64,000 nucleotides of DNA from Vreelandella venusta (GCF_007989605.1 NZ_BJUL01000001.1:248001-312000); one strand, 5' to 3'. Shown: positions 16,236 to 25,090, numbered from the stretch's first letter. Made by a program: numbers and translations. The notes: generated from the letters alone by a model not told the origin.

Positions 16236-17889
16236 GTGGATAGAACGCCTACAGAGTGGGGTCATTGGAGAAGGGCGCTTGATCCCCGGCCCATTTGGAG
16301 ATTGCCCCTTGCTCTATGCCGATTACACGGCATCGGGAAGGGCGTTGGATATCGTCGAGCGGGCAATTCAAGAGGAGGTGTTGCCTCTGTATGCCAATAC
16401 GCATACCGAAACCTCTTACACCGGTAAAATGACCACGCGACTACGGGAAGCTGCTCGCCAAGCTGTGGCGGAGTCTGTAGGTGCTGATGACGAATATGCG
16501 GTCATTTTTGCTGGTGCTGGTGCTACCGCGGCGATAGATCGTTGCTGTCGCATTCTTGAGCTGACCCATGGGCAAGTGGCAGCGAAGGCCGCTAAGCCGG
16601 TTGTTTTCGTTGGCCCCTATGAGCATCACTCTAATGATCTGGTATGGCGCGAGTGCGATGTTGATCTGGTACGTACTCCTCTGGATAGCGATGGTCTTGT
16701 TGATCTGGAGGTGCTTGAGCAGCAATTGCAGGCACATGCCGAGCGCGACGTTAAAGTCGTGGCGTTTTCGGCAGCTTCCAATGTCACGGGTATTCTGTCG
16801 CCCGTGGCCCAGATAGCCAAGTTAGCGCACCAATATGGCGGCTTGGCTGTGTTCGACTATGCGGCAAGTGGGCCCTATGTGGCGATCAATATGGCAGGCA
16901 GCGGCCAAGGCGATCATCTGGATGCCGTCTTCCTTTCTCCTCATAAATTTGTCGGTGGGCCTGGGAGTTCCGGCGTGCTGGTGATTCGCAAAGCGGTGTG
17001 CCGCAATGCGAAGCCCTCTATTGCAGGTGGCGGTACGGTATCTTATGTAACTGCCTCCCATCATCGCTATGTTCAGAATGTCGAGCGCCGGGAGGAGGCG
17101 GGTACGCCTAATATTTTGGGCGATATTCGTGCGGGATTGGCGTTCCGAATCAAAACAAAAGTTGGCGCTGAGACCATTGAGCTGCGCGAGCAAGAATTGG
17201 TGGCCATGGCCGTGGAGCGCTGGCAAAAAATAGCTAACTTGAACCTGCTTGGCTCACTTAATGCGCCCAGGTTGGCCATTTTCTCGTTCAATATCACTGC
17301 TGGAGAACGGGCGATACACCATAACCTGGTTGTTGCCATGTTGAATGACCTATTCGGTATTCAGGCTAGAGGTGGCTGTTCCTGTGCGGGCCCTTATGGT
17401 CATGAACTGCTCTCCATTGATAGCGATACGGCCGCAGCGCATGAAGCGTTAGTCCAAAAAGGTAGAAGCATATATCGTCCAGGTTGGGTAAGACTCGGAT
17501 TTAACTTCTTTTTTAGCAATGAGTCGGCTAACTATGTAATATCTGCGGTCGAGTTTATTGCGCGTTATGCCCCGGCATTAATGAAACTTTACTCTGTGGA
17601 TGAACATAGTGGTGTTTGGGTTGCCCAGCGCCCTGACGCATCAGCTCAATCCGAAGAGTCAGTAACGCCATGCCTATTGGATACGCTTTTCACTAAGGAT
17701 GCATCTGTTGGAACAGCTGACGAGGCCACAGTGCTTGATTGCTTTGCCAGAGCGCTTGAATTGGTTGAACTGGCGGAAGCCCTGCCATTACCCGTTAATC
17801 GCCACGCTGAAGATGTACCCGTTCGTTGGTTCTGGTGGCCCCATGAGGCCGAACAGGCCATGCAGACACAAGCCGAGATGATGCCATGA
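16165..17889 (+). CDS. PLP-dependent aminotransferase class V / cysteine-desulfurase-like enzyme
   Basis: 574 residues. The first ~460 residues form the SufS/CsdA-like fold type I domain: the PLP lysine is Lys261 in LSPHKFVGGPGSSGVL, and the late loop reads ARGGCSCAGPYGHELL, with Cys405 and Cys407 where desulfurases keep their catalytic Cys. A further ~100-residue C-terminal extension with no motif I know makes it longer than SufS. Likely chemistry is C-S (or C-Se) bond cleavage of a cysteine-like substrate. ATG 16165 is used although it overlaps the regulator by 71 bases, because no later in-frame start precedes the conserved region. The stop overlaps the next gene. Confidence 0.82.
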   Translation: MSHRASQWNKSRKPPSSPSAISREWIERLQSGVIGEGRLIPGPFGDCPLLYADYTASGRALDIVERAIQEEVLPLYANTHTETSYTGKMTTRLREAARQAVAESVGADDEYAVIFAGAGATAAIDRCCRILELTHGQVAAKAAKPVVFVGPYEHHSNDLVWRECDVDLVRTPLDSDGLVDLEVLEQQLQAHAERDVKVVAFSAASNVTGILSPVAQIAKLAHQYGGLAVFDYAASGPYVAINMAGSGQGDHLDAVFLSPHKFVGGPGSSGVLVIRKAVCRNAKPSIAGGGTVSYVTASHHRYVQNVERREEAGTPNILGDIRAGLAFRIKTKVGAETIELREQELVAMAVERWQKIANLNLLGSLNAPRLAIFSFNITAGERAIHHNLVVAMLNDLFGIQARGGCSCAGPYGHELLSIDSDTAAAHEALVQKGRSIYRPGWVRLGFNFFFSNESANYVISAVEFIARYAPALMKLYSVDEHSGVWVAQRPDASAQSEESVTPCLLDTLFTKDASVGTADEATVLDCFARALELVELAEALPLPVNRHAEDVPVRWFWWPHEAEQAMQTQAEMMP

Positions 17890-19340
17890 CCCTCACTCCC
17901 TCTTTGGCCGGTGCCGGCCTTGAAGCCTTAAATGCGCGTGTTAAGCACGACCTCGCCTGTCTGAACCTGCCGCCTGCTAATTGGGTCCCCTCATTAGAGA
18001 GAGAGGATGGGCGGCACGTTTACGATGTCGTGATTGTGGGCGGTGGCCAGTGCGGTTTAGTAGCGGCTTTCGCGCTACTGTCGGGAGGTATCTCCAATAT
18101 CCGCATTTTTGATCGCAACCCGGCGGGTAAAGAAGGGCCTTGGATGAACTATGCCCGTATGGAGACACTGCGTTCGCCGAAAACATTACCAGGGCCCAGC
18201 TATGGATTTGCTTCACTGACCTTCCGGGCTTGGTATGAGGCGCAGTTTGGCACCGAAGCCTGGGAAACTCTTGACAAGATTCCGCGGCCTACTTGGATGG
18301 AGTACCTTTGCTGGTACCGTGAAGTTCTCAATCTACCGGTCGAAAATAGTGTCAAGGTTGAGCATGTTAAGCCTGAGGGAGAGCTACTCAGTCTTGAACT
18401 TTCTGGCTCCGGCGCGACGGCTGAGCGTGTTCTGACACGCAAACTGATTATGGCGACTGGCCGTGAAGGTACCGGTGCCCCCAAGATTCCCGATTTCGTT
18501 GCTGGTTTACCGGCGTCTCGCTGGGCACACACGGCGGACGATATCGATTTTACTGCCCTTAAGGGGAAGCGCGTGGTCGTGGTGGGGGTGGGCGCTTCGG
18601 CAATTGATAATGCAGCTGAGGCGTTGGAGCATGGCGCCAGCGAGGTTCGCTTTCTGATTCGTCGTCAGCAGATGCCGACGATCAACAAAATGATGGGTAT
18701 TGGCTGCTATGGCTTTACTCATGGCTACGCAACGCTGCCGGATGAGTGGCGCTGGCGCATTATGCACTACTCGTTTATCACCCAGACGCCGCCTCCTCGT
18801 GGCTCGACGTTGCGTGTCAGCCGCCATGAGAATGCTTATTTTCACTTTGGTTGTGGCATTGAAAATATCCAAGTTGAAGGGCCGGAAGTGGTGATCACGA
18901 CCCAGCAGGGCAAGCAGGTTCGCTGCGACTTTCTGATTCTGGGAACTGGGTTTGAAGTTGATCCACTGGCGCGTACCGAGCTGGCTGGGTATGCCGATCG
19001 CATTCTGCTGTGGCGTGACCAATATCAGCCACCCGCCGAGCTTGAGCATGAGGAACTGGGCAATTTTCCTTACGTGGATCGCGACTTTGCCTTCCAAGAA
19101 CGAGAGCCAGGAGCGGCACCCTGGCTGCGTAATATTCACTGCTTCAACTATGGCGCCTCTATTAGCTTAGGCAAGGTCAGCGGTGACATTCCTGGGATCA
19201 GCGAAGGAGCCAGCTGGTTGGCAGGTGCAATTGCCGCAGGCTTTTATCGAGAAGACATTGAACGCCACTGGCAGCTACTCGAACACTACGACTCTCCGGA
19301 ACTACTGGGGGATGAGTGGGAGCCTTCCCCATTGCCTTGA
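17886..19340 (+). CDS. FAD/NAD(P)-dependent monooxygenase-like oxidoreductase
   Basis: 484 residues with two Rossmann dinucleotide sites: FAD-binding VVIVGGGQCGLVAAFAL (about 48-64) and NAD(P)H-binding RVVVVGVGASAIDNAAEAL (about 227-246). The arrangement resembles flavin-dependent N- or S-oxygenases. A third family-like stretch, DFLILGTGFEVDP, lies near 350. It overlaps the PLP-enzyme gene by 4 bases, so the two are translated together. In this context it could oxygenate the sulfur of the imported compound before or after the PLP step. The substrate is not determinable from sequence. Confidence 0.82.
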   Translation: MTLTPSLAGAGLEALNARVKHDLACLNLPPANWVPSLEREDGRHVYDVVIVGGGQCGLVAAFALLSGGISNIRIFDRNPAGKEGPWMNYARMETLRSPKTLPGPSYGFASLTFRAWYEAQFGTEAWETLDKIPRPTWMEYLCWYREVLNLPVENSVKVEHVKPEGELLSLELSGSGATAERVLTRKLIMATGREGTGAPKIPDFVAGLPASRWAHTADDIDFTALKGKRVVVVGVGASAIDNAAEALEHGASEVRFLIRRQQMPTINKMMGIGCYGFTHGYATLPDEWRWRIMHYSFITQTPPPRGSTLRVSRHENAYFHFGCGIENIQVEGPEVVITTQQGKQVRCDFLILGTGFEVDPLARTELAGYADRILLWRDQYQPPAELEHEELGNFPYVDRDFAFQEREPGAAPWLRNIHCFNYGASISLGKVSGDIPGISEGASWLAGAIAAGFYREDIERHWQLLEHYDSPELLGDEWEPSPLP

Positions 19341-19388
19341 ATGCGTAGCGCTAACATCGTCTTTGTATTGCAATGTTAAGGAACCGAA

Positions 19389-19883
19389 ATGTCACATGTA
19401 CTTGAAACAGCCGCTGGCGTACCCAGCAGCGGCCCGCTGGCCGAAGCCCTAACTATGCGCGGCAAGTTAATGGAGCTGACACAAGCATCCTATGAAGCCG
19501 CGCTGCTACCCAATGATGCCGGGAACCTGCCTGTCAGCTTAAGAGCGGCGCTGGCATGCCGTATGGCGAGAATTTGCCAGCAAGCTGGGCTGACACAGCA
19601 CTATGCTGATTTGCTTGCCGGGTATGGCGATGATGCCGACCCTTACCAACTAGCTCTTCCAGGACAAATGCCACCGGCGGATAACCAGCGTTTGGTTGCA
19701 ATGGTGGATTACGTTGATTTGGTCACCGAACGGCCGCGAGATGCCAGCGAAGCAACAATCGGTTCGCTACGTGCCGCAGGCATTGATGAAGCAGATATTG
19801 TCCGCTTAGCCGGGCTGGTTGCTTTCGTTAACTACCAGCTGCGCGTTGCCGCTGTGCTGAGTGTGATGGGGAAAAGCCAATGA
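19389..19883 (+). CDS. CMD-domain protein (Avi_7170-like)
   Basis: 164 residues related to the carboxymuconolactone decarboxylase/AhpD fold, all-helical, with LRAALACRMARICQQAGLTQ and a C-terminal IVRLAGLVAFVNYQLRVAAV. It lacks a clean CxxC-H redox motif. Proteins of this kind usually sit next to a second, redox-competent CMD protein, as here. AGGAACCG just upstream of the ATG is the ribosome site. Its last four bases overlap the next start codon. It is likely the partner subunit of the following peroxidase-like protein. Confidence 0.75.
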   Translation: MSHVLETAAGVPSSGPLAEALTMRGKLMELTQASYEAALLPNDAGNLPVSLRAALACRMARICQQAGLTQHYADLLAGYGDDADPYQLALPGQMPPADNQRLVAMVDYVDLVTERPRDASEATIGSLRAAGIDEADIVRLAGLVAFVNYQLRVAAVLSVMGKSQ

Positions 19884-20458
19884 GTCGTGTCATTCACAAG
19901 TTCACTACCCGGGTACCCACGTGGCGTCCCCATATCACCCCGATTGATTTTGATCAGGCGACGCCTGCTCAACGGGAAGCGCTGAAAGAGACGCCTTCCA
20001 ACACCAAAATTTCCGACTATGTATTGGTGTTGGCGCATGATCCTGAGCCGCTGCGTATTCGCACGTCTCTATTTAACGGCATCATGTATGACAAGGGTGG
20101 TTTATCCCGTGAAGAGCGGGAACTGGGAGCGGTGGCAGCATCGGTCGTCAACCGCTGTATCTACTGCGCGGCTGTGCACGCTCAGCGTTATAACAACCTG
20201 ACGCGTGATGAGCGGGTGATGCAGGAGATCTTCTTCAATGGCGAAAAGGCGGATATCGATGCACGTCAGCGTGCCATCCTTAAGTTCGGCATGCGGCTCT
20301 CTGAGTGCCCTCCTAAAGTAACCGAAGATGATATTGCCAGCCTACGTGAAGCGGGGCTGGATGATCAGGAAATTTTGGATCTTACCCTCTCAACCACTCT
20401 ATTTGGTTGGGCAAACCGGCTTATGCACACCCTTGGTGAACCTGTATCGGGAGCATAG
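19880..20458 (+). CDS. AhpD-like alkylhydroperoxidase/peroxidase-related enzyme (Avi_7169-like)
   Basis: 192 residues of the AhpD-like branch of the CMD superfamily. The redox motif NRCIYCAAVHAQRY (about residues 90-103) contains CxxC and the following His. An N-terminal segment, THITPIDFDQATPAQREAL-like, and the C-terminal TLFGWANRLMHTLG are typical of peroxidase-related enzymes that accompany flavin monooxygenases. A plausible role is to remove peroxide or a reactive sulfur/peroxy intermediate made by the oxygenase. It is the last catabolic gene before the transporter block. Confidence 0.82.
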   Translation: MSRVIHKFTTRVPTWRPHITPIDFDQATPAQREALKETPSNTKISDYVLVLAHDPEPLRIRTSLFNGIMYDKGGLSREERELGAVAASVVNRCIYCAAVHAQRYNNLTRDERVMQEIFFNGEKADIDARQRAILKFGMRLSECPPKVTEDDIASLREAGLDDQEILDLTLSTTLFGWANRLMHTLGEPVSGA

Positions 20459-20510
20459 CTTAAGCAAACACCCGCTTTTTAAAACGTTGGCACATCCCTG
20501 GCGAGTATCT

Positions 20511-20614
20511 ATCGGCAGCTAGTCACTATCGGCATTTAGTACCTATAGACAGTTAGTACCTATAGACAGTTAGTACCTATAGACAGTTAGCACCTATGGA
20601 CAGCTAGTAAACCT
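20511..20614 (+). repeat. 17-bp tandem repeat, six units, just upstream of the TRAP genes
   Basis: Six consecutive units with a 17-bp period: ATCGGCAGCTAGTCACT, ATCGGCATTTAGTACCT, two identical ATAGACAGTTAGTACCT, ATAGACAGTTAGCACCT, and a final 19-base variant with AA inserted. They fill the gap between the peroxidase gene and the TRAP binding protein, ending 17 bases before its ATG. The outer units are most diverged, the inner ones identical, as expected from recent slippage or unequal crossing over. They contain no hairpin and no spacers. Confidence 0.95.
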
Positions 20615-20631
20615 ATAAGAGGAACGTCCCC

Positions 20632-21618
20632 ATGACAAAACGTACGTTTTCGCGCTTGGCCCTGGCAGCCGCAACTTCCATGCTTTTTATTTCCCCTGCT
20701 ATGGCAGAAACCTTACGCCTGGGCACGGTAGTAAGTGCTCCTCACCCATGGATTGATGCTGCTGAAGCGTTTAAAGCCGAAGTAGCAGAAGCGACCGATG
20801 GGCGTATCGATGTACAGATTTTCCCAGGTGGCCAATTGGGTAATGACCAGACAATGGTCGATGAGATTCGTATCGGTACCACCGATATGATCATTGGCGG
20901 TGTGATGAATATTTCGCCGTATACCCCTGAGTTTGAAATTTTCAGTCTTAATTATCTGTTTGAAGATATGGATAAATTTCGGGCTGCCACCTCTCCCGAC
21001 TCGCCCGTGTTTGACTACTTCGCCAACGCTATGCAGGAGTCAGGCGTAGGCTTGAAGTTGTTGAGCCTGACGGGAGGTGGAACGCGCAATTTAAGTACCA
21101 ATACCGGACCTGTCACCCAGCCTTCGGACCTGCAAGGTATCAAGATGCGTGTCACAGGCTCGCGCCTGGATGCTGAGATGTGGCAATCAGTCGGTGCGTT
21201 GACGACATCGCTACCATGGACAGAAATTTACACTGGCTTGCAAACCGGCGTAGTGGGGGCCTTCGAGAGCACCATCAGCGGCTATTACTCAAGCCGCCTT
21301 TATGAGGTAGCTCCTTATCATGCCAAAACCGAGCACCAGGTGATGATGAGCCATATTTCCATCAGCGAGAACCGCTTTAACCGCTTCTCGGAAGAGGACC
21401 AGGCCATCATTCTCAATGCGGCCCAGCATGCGGGTGAATTCGGCACTGAAAAAGGAGTGGAGTACGATGCTGAATTTATTCAGGAATTCGAGGATCTGGG
21501 GGTAACGGTGACCGAAGTCGACAAGCAGGCCTTCATTGATGCGGTCGTTCCTCTGCATGACGAGTTTGCTGAGGAGCGTGGTTTGACTGAGCTGCTCGAC
21601 ACGATTCGCAACCTGTAA
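20632..21618 (+). CDS. TRAP transporter periplasmic binding protein (DctP family)
   Basis: 328-residue periplasmic solute receptor with a clear signal peptide (LALAAATSMLFISPAMA, cut before ETLRLG). DctP-family landmarks are GRIDVQIFPGGQLGNDQTMV, LQGIKMRVTGSR (the Arg that binds the ligand carboxylate) and TEIYTGLQTGVVGAFE. The ligand is therefore probably an organic acid. AAGAGGAACG precedes the ATG. It starts the TRAP block that follows the PLP/monooxygenase genes, and so names the likely substrate route for that pathway. Confidence 0.93.
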   Translation: MTKRTFSRLALAAATSMLFISPAMAETLRLGTVVSAPHPWIDAAEAFKAEVAEATDGRIDVQIFPGGQLGNDQTMVDEIRIGTTDMIIGGVMNISPYTPEFEIFSLNYLFEDMDKFRAATSPDSPVFDYFANAMQESGVGLKLLSLTGGGTRNLSTNTGPVTQPSDLQGIKMRVTGSRLDAEMWQSVGALTTSLPWTEIYTGLQTGVVGAFESTISGYYSSRLYEVAPYHAKTEHQVMMSHISISENRFNRFSEEDQAIILNAAQHAGEFGTEKGVEYDAEFIQEFEDLGVTVTEVDKQAFIDAVVPLHDEFAEERGLTELLDTIRNL

Positions 21619-21694
21619 ACCGCGAGCCATCAGCGCTTTGGCGTGCTGCTATGCGTCTCATCTGCAAGCAGTGCGCCAATGTAAGGGTAGAAAA

Positions 21695-22201
21695 ATGCGG
21701 AAAATAAACGATCTGTTGGAGAAGCTCCTGACATTTATCGCAGGCTCGCTGTTTGCAGCCTTCATCCTAACGGTGCTCTATCAGGTGGTGGCACGTAACT
21801 ACTTGAAAATATCAGTATCGTGGACCGATGAAGTCGCTATGGCCTGTTTTATTTGGGCGGTCTTTATTGGCGCGGCCATTGCACTGCGTAAGCGTAGGCA
21901 CTATGTAGTGGACGTTTTCCCTCCAAGCTTTGTTATTACTCAGCGGGTATTACGCTTATTCGGTAGCCTAGCCTGTCTGCCCGTGATCTATGTACTGATT
22001 GTGCACGGTAATGTACTGGTGGATATGGGCTGGAACCGACGCTCGGTAGCGCTAGGTACGCCCATGGCCTATGTGTTCGCCGCGATCCCCGTAGCAGGTA
22101 TCTCCATGTTGCTATTTTCTATTGAGACTATTCGCGATGATATCGCCAAGCTGCGTGCTGGTAGAGATGCGGCCAATGGTGGAGAGGCCCCCGAATCATG
22201 A
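21695..22201 (+). CDS. TRAP transporter small membrane subunit (DctQ family)
   Basis: 168 residues with four transmembrane helices and the family stretch ISVSWTDEVAMACFIWAVFI near residue 35, which is the DctQ signature around a conserved Trp and Glu. I choose ATG 21695 with AAGGGTAG just upstream; an in-frame codon 57 bases earlier lacks a ribosome site. It ends by overlapping the large subunit by 4 bases. Confidence 0.92.
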   Translation: MRKINDLLEKLLTFIAGSLFAAFILTVLYQVVARNYLKISVSWTDEVAMACFIWAVFIGAAIALRKRRHYVVDVFPPSFVITQRVLRLFGSLACLPVIYVLIVHGNVLVDMGWNRRSVALGTPMAYVFAAIPVAGISMLLFSIETIRDDIAKLRAGRDAANGGEAPES

Positions 22202-23487
22202 GTCCATTGATTACCTTGATTGGCAGCTTTCTGATTCTTATCGGCCTAAGTGTCCCTATCGCTTTTGCGATTGGTTTGGCGTCCATATTGACGATCATGC
22301 AATTGGGACTGCCCTTAACATCGGTCGTTAATCAGATGTTTGCCAGCATTAATTCATTCCCGTTACTGGCCGTGCCTTTCTTTCTATTGCTAGGGCGCCT
22401 GATGAACGACGGGGGAATCACCGACCGTCTGCTGCGCTTTGCTGATAGTACCGTTGGGCATGTTCGCGGCGGTCTTGGCCACATCAATGTCATGGTATCC
22501 ATGATGTTCGCCAGCCTCTCAGGGTCTGCAGCTGCAGATACTGCTAGCGTGGGGGCGGTGCTCATTCCGGCGATGAAGAAGTCGGGCTATCCCGCGCCGT
22601 TTGCTGTGGCATTGACGGCAGCATCGTCTGTGCTGGGGGGGATCATTCCGCCCTCGATTCTCATGGTAATTTACGGTGCCTTTGGCAACGTATCCGTGGG
22701 TGCTCTGTTTATGGGGGGCATTCTGCCAGGGATACTCGTCGGTTTGATGCAGATGGGCTATGTGTATTACATCGCGAGAAAGCACGATATTAAAGCAACG
22801 GGTAAGTTCTCTTTCCGCCAAATGGGGCGTACTGCGATCACCGCTGCTCCACCTATGGTGCTGCCGCTAGTGGTGCTAGGTGGCATCACCCTAGGCGTAT
22901 TCACTGCCACGGAAGCTGCTTCGGTAGCGGTTTTGGTAGGCGTGTTGCTGGCCTTTGTTTTTTATCGAGCGATACGTTTTAGGCAGCTTCCCGGCATTTT
23001 GTCAGATTCCGTTGTCGCCTTTTCGTTACCCATGTTTGCTGTCGCTTCCGCAGGCATTATGGGATGGCTAATTTCGTACTTGGGGATCGCTCAGGAGGTC
23101 GCTAACTTTATCCTCACCGTAACGCAATCGCGGGTGGGCATCATGCTGTTGGTGATGCTGTTTATGTTAGTGATTGGCACTGTCCTCAGCCCGGTGACAG
23201 CAGTCATTATCTTCCTCCCCATTATTCAGGGACTGTGTATCGCGGCTGATATCAACCAGGTCCATATGGCACTGGTAGTGATTTTATCGCTCACCCTAGG
23301 GTTGATTACGCCTCCCTATGGTATTTGCCTGCTTATCGCAACACAGATTGGCGAAGTTTCCATGCCGCGTGCTTTTATGGCAGTAATACCGCTAATAGTG
23401 CTCATTATGTCGATAATTATCGCCATGATACTACTGCCAAGCGTCTTTCTGTATTTACCGCAATTAGTGTTTCCAAAAGCGTTTTAG
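22198..23487 (+). CDS. TRAP transporter large membrane subunit (DctM family)
   Basis: 429 residues, about twelve transmembrane helices. Family motifs include NSFPLLAVPFFLLLGRLMND, LSGSAAADTASVGAVLIPAM, GGIIPPSILMVIYG and TLGLITPPYGICLLIA. It forms the sodium-coupled translocation path with DctQ. Last gene of the block; a short hairpin (23494-23520) follows at the junction with the convergent azlD. Confidence 0.94.
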   Translation: MSPLITLIGSFLILIGLSVPIAFAIGLASILTIMQLGLPLTSVVNQMFASINSFPLLAVPFFLLLGRLMNDGGITDRLLRFADSTVGHVRGGLGHINVMVSMMFASLSGSAAADTASVGAVLIPAMKKSGYPAPFAVALTAASSVLGGIIPPSILMVIYGAFGNVSVGALFMGGILPGILVGLMQMGYVYYIARKHDIKATGKFSFRQMGRTAITAAPPMVLPLVVLGGITLGVFTATEAASVAVLVGVLLAFVFYRAIRFRQLPGILSDSVVAFSLPMFAVASAGIMGWLISYLGIAQEVANFILTVTQSRVGIMLLVMLFMLVIGTVLSPVTAVIIFLPIIQGLCIAADINQVHMALVVILSLTLGLITPPYGICLLIATQIGEVSMPRAFMAVIPLIVLIMSIIIAMILLPSVFLYLPQLVFPKAF

Positions 23488-23493
23488 TCAGGT

Positions 23494-23520
23494 GGGGTAG
23501 CGTTATATTAGCGCTACCCC
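23494..23520. terminator. Hairpin at the convergent dctM-azlD junction
   Basis: A perfect 9-bp stem GGGGTAGCG/CGCTACCCC with a 9-base loop that contains the azlD stop codon. There is no run of T on either side, so it is not a classical intrinsic terminator; it may still stop or protect both convergent transcripts. Confidence 0.4.
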
Positions 23521-23838
23521 TACCTTGACGATGCCAAATACAGCTACCCCTGCGGCGACCGGCCAGCCTAATGAGCGTAGCCGCGACCATACCCATAATG
23601 TGACGGCAAGACCGATAGCCGTGGCAAACCATGAAACGGCGCCTGGGCTCACTGGCACGATAGAAACACCGAGCACAGCGGCGATCATCAGCGGGCCGAG
23701 AATACTGAGCCATTGAGGCATATTGCTAATCCCCGTCTCGCTATTAATTCGGCGCTGCATCCATAGAAAAGGCACCACACGCATCAGCAACGTACCTATC
23801 GCAGATATCACCACCGCTAACCACAATGCACTACTCAT
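23503..23838 (-). CDS. azlD: AzlD-family branched-chain amino acid export subunit
   Basis: 111 residues with about four transmembrane helices (SALWLAVVISAIGTLLMRVV at the N-terminus). AzlD is the small partner of AzlC in branched-chain amino acid or analogue export. I start it at ATG 23838, which overlaps the azlC stop codon by 8 bases and has GGGAGAGAC upstream; an earlier in-frame ATG (23859) lies inside azlC. Confidence 0.88.
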   Translation of the reverse strand: MSSALWLAVVISAIGTLLMRVVPFLWMQRRINSETGISNMPQWLSILGPLMIAAVLGVSIVPVSPGAVSWFATAIGLAVTLWVWSRLRSLGWPVAAGVAVFGIVKVGVALI

Positions 23839-24556
23839 GACTGTCTCTCCCTTTTTCAAACTTCACCATATAGAAGCACAGCGCGCCACAGGCAGCCGCT
23901 AGTGGGATGGCTACGTTGCCCCACCCAGTCAGCGTTAAACACAGCGCTGCAATGATGGTGAGTCCCATTGCTACTGCCCAGCGTTTATCGGTAAAACGCG
24001 GAGCCACCATAGTGAGAAATAGGGCAGGCAGCGCGAAGGGCATAATTTCACCCAACAACGGCCAGCGGGCGGTAAATGCTTCACCAGCAGTAGCCCCCAC
24101 GGCAGTGCCCACTGCCCACGCTCCCCACGCCAGTAACGATGCACCTAAAAACCAGCTAAAGCGCTTCGCGTCAGGCAGTTGCGGAAGTCTGGTTAATGCC
24201 AGAGCAAATACCTGGTCGGTTAGGCCGTGCATTAACCATGGCCAGTGACGGCTGCGCGGCAGTAGCTCGGCTAGGTTAGGGCCGTACACCATGTGGCGCA
24301 CGTTAATCAGTAACGTCATTGCTACCACCAACCACAGTGGAGCGCCGGTGGCGATCATGCCGACAAACAAAAACTGCGAGGCACCCGCGTAAATCAGCGC
24401 CGATATGGCTGTGGCTTCCCATGTGCTAAAGCCAGCTTGGCTAGCTACCAAACCAAACGATAGCGCCACCGGTATATAACCGCCTAATAGCGGAATCGCT
24501 TCCTGCACACCTTGCAGCGCGCTGCGCCACGGCGAGTGGCTGACGAGTTGGTTCAT
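23831..24556 (-). CDS. azlC: AzlC-family branched-chain amino acid permease
   Basis: 241 residues, about five to six helices. The AzlC signature is visible: AIPLLGGYIPVALSFGLVAS, then ALIYAGASQFLFVGMIATGA and INVRHMVYGPNL. With AzlD it forms an exporter for branched-chain amino acids or toxic analogues. Its start overlaps the stop of the upstream XRE-cupin regulator by 4 bases, so regulator and exporter form one operon of three genes. Confidence 0.92.
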   Translation of the reverse strand: MNQLVSHSPWRSALQGVQEAIPLLGGYIPVALSFGLVASQAGFSTWEATAISALIYAGASQFLFVGMIATGAPLWLVVAMTLLINVRHMVYGPNLAELLPRSRHWPWLMHGLTDQVFALALTRLPQLPDAKRFSWFLGASLLAWGAWAVGTAVGATAGEAFTARWPLLGEIMPFALPALFLTMVAPRFTDKRWAVAMGLTIIAALCLTLTGWGNVAIPLAAACGALCFYMVKFEKGRDSHE

Positions 24557-25083
24557 AGCGCTTCTCCCTGTTCGCCGTAAGTAATGGTAAGTAGCATGGT
24601 GGCCTCGTGGTCCTGGGTGCGGTAAAAGTGAGGCTTATCAGCACGGAAGGTGATGCTTTCGCCAGGGGTTAGCGTCGTCACTGCACCTTCTGGGCCGGCT
24701 TCTAACCAGCCGCTGATCAAGGTCAGCGTCTCTTGAGTACCCAGGGTGTGAGCTTCGGCGTGGCGCAGGGTATGAGGAGCGCAGCGCATCCAATAGGCAT
24801 CTACCTGAGGCGAGCCTTTTCCCTGGTCGATTAACTGAACTTGCACGCCATCTTCACCTAAAGGCACAGAGATAGGCGCGACCAGAGTGCCGAAGGGGAC
24901 ATTAAGCTGCACTGCTAACCGCCAGATGGTATCCAAGGTGGGGTTGCCATTACCTTGTTCCAGACGGCACAAATTCGATTTGGCAATGCCAGCGGCATTG
25001 GCTAGATAGGAGAGTGACCAGCCCCGCGCTTGGCGAAGGGATTGCAAATGCTGACCTAGGGTACTTAGTGAGTGCTCATCCAT
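24553..25083 (-). CDS. XRE-family regulator with C-terminal cupin domain
   Basis: 176 residues. The N-terminal helix-turn-helix is LRQARGWSLSYLANAAGIAK and SNLCRLEQGNGNPTLDTIWR; the C-terminal ~100 residues form a small cupin barrel (TLRHAEAHTLGTQETLTLIS, ITFRADKPHFYR) that usually binds an effector. It is translationally coupled to azlCD and so is their likely regulator. The large nested palindrome at 25091-25136, a few bases upstream of its start, is a good candidate for its operator. Confidence 0.9.
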   Translation of the reverse strand: MDEHSLSTLGQHLQSLRQARGWSLSYLANAAGIAKSNLCRLEQGNGNPTLDTIWRLAVQLNVPFGTLVAPISVPLGEDGVQVQLIDQGKGSPQVDAYWMRCAPHTLRHAEAHTLGTQETLTLISGWLEAGPEGAVTTLTPGESITFRADKPHFYRTQDHEATMLLTITYGEQGEAL

Positions 25084-25090
25084 TCGATTA

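Noticed and set aside
20511-20614. CRISPR or integration-host iteron array
   Set aside because: The 17-bp units are contiguous, without spacers, and no replication-initiator gene is near. Kept only as a tandem repeat.
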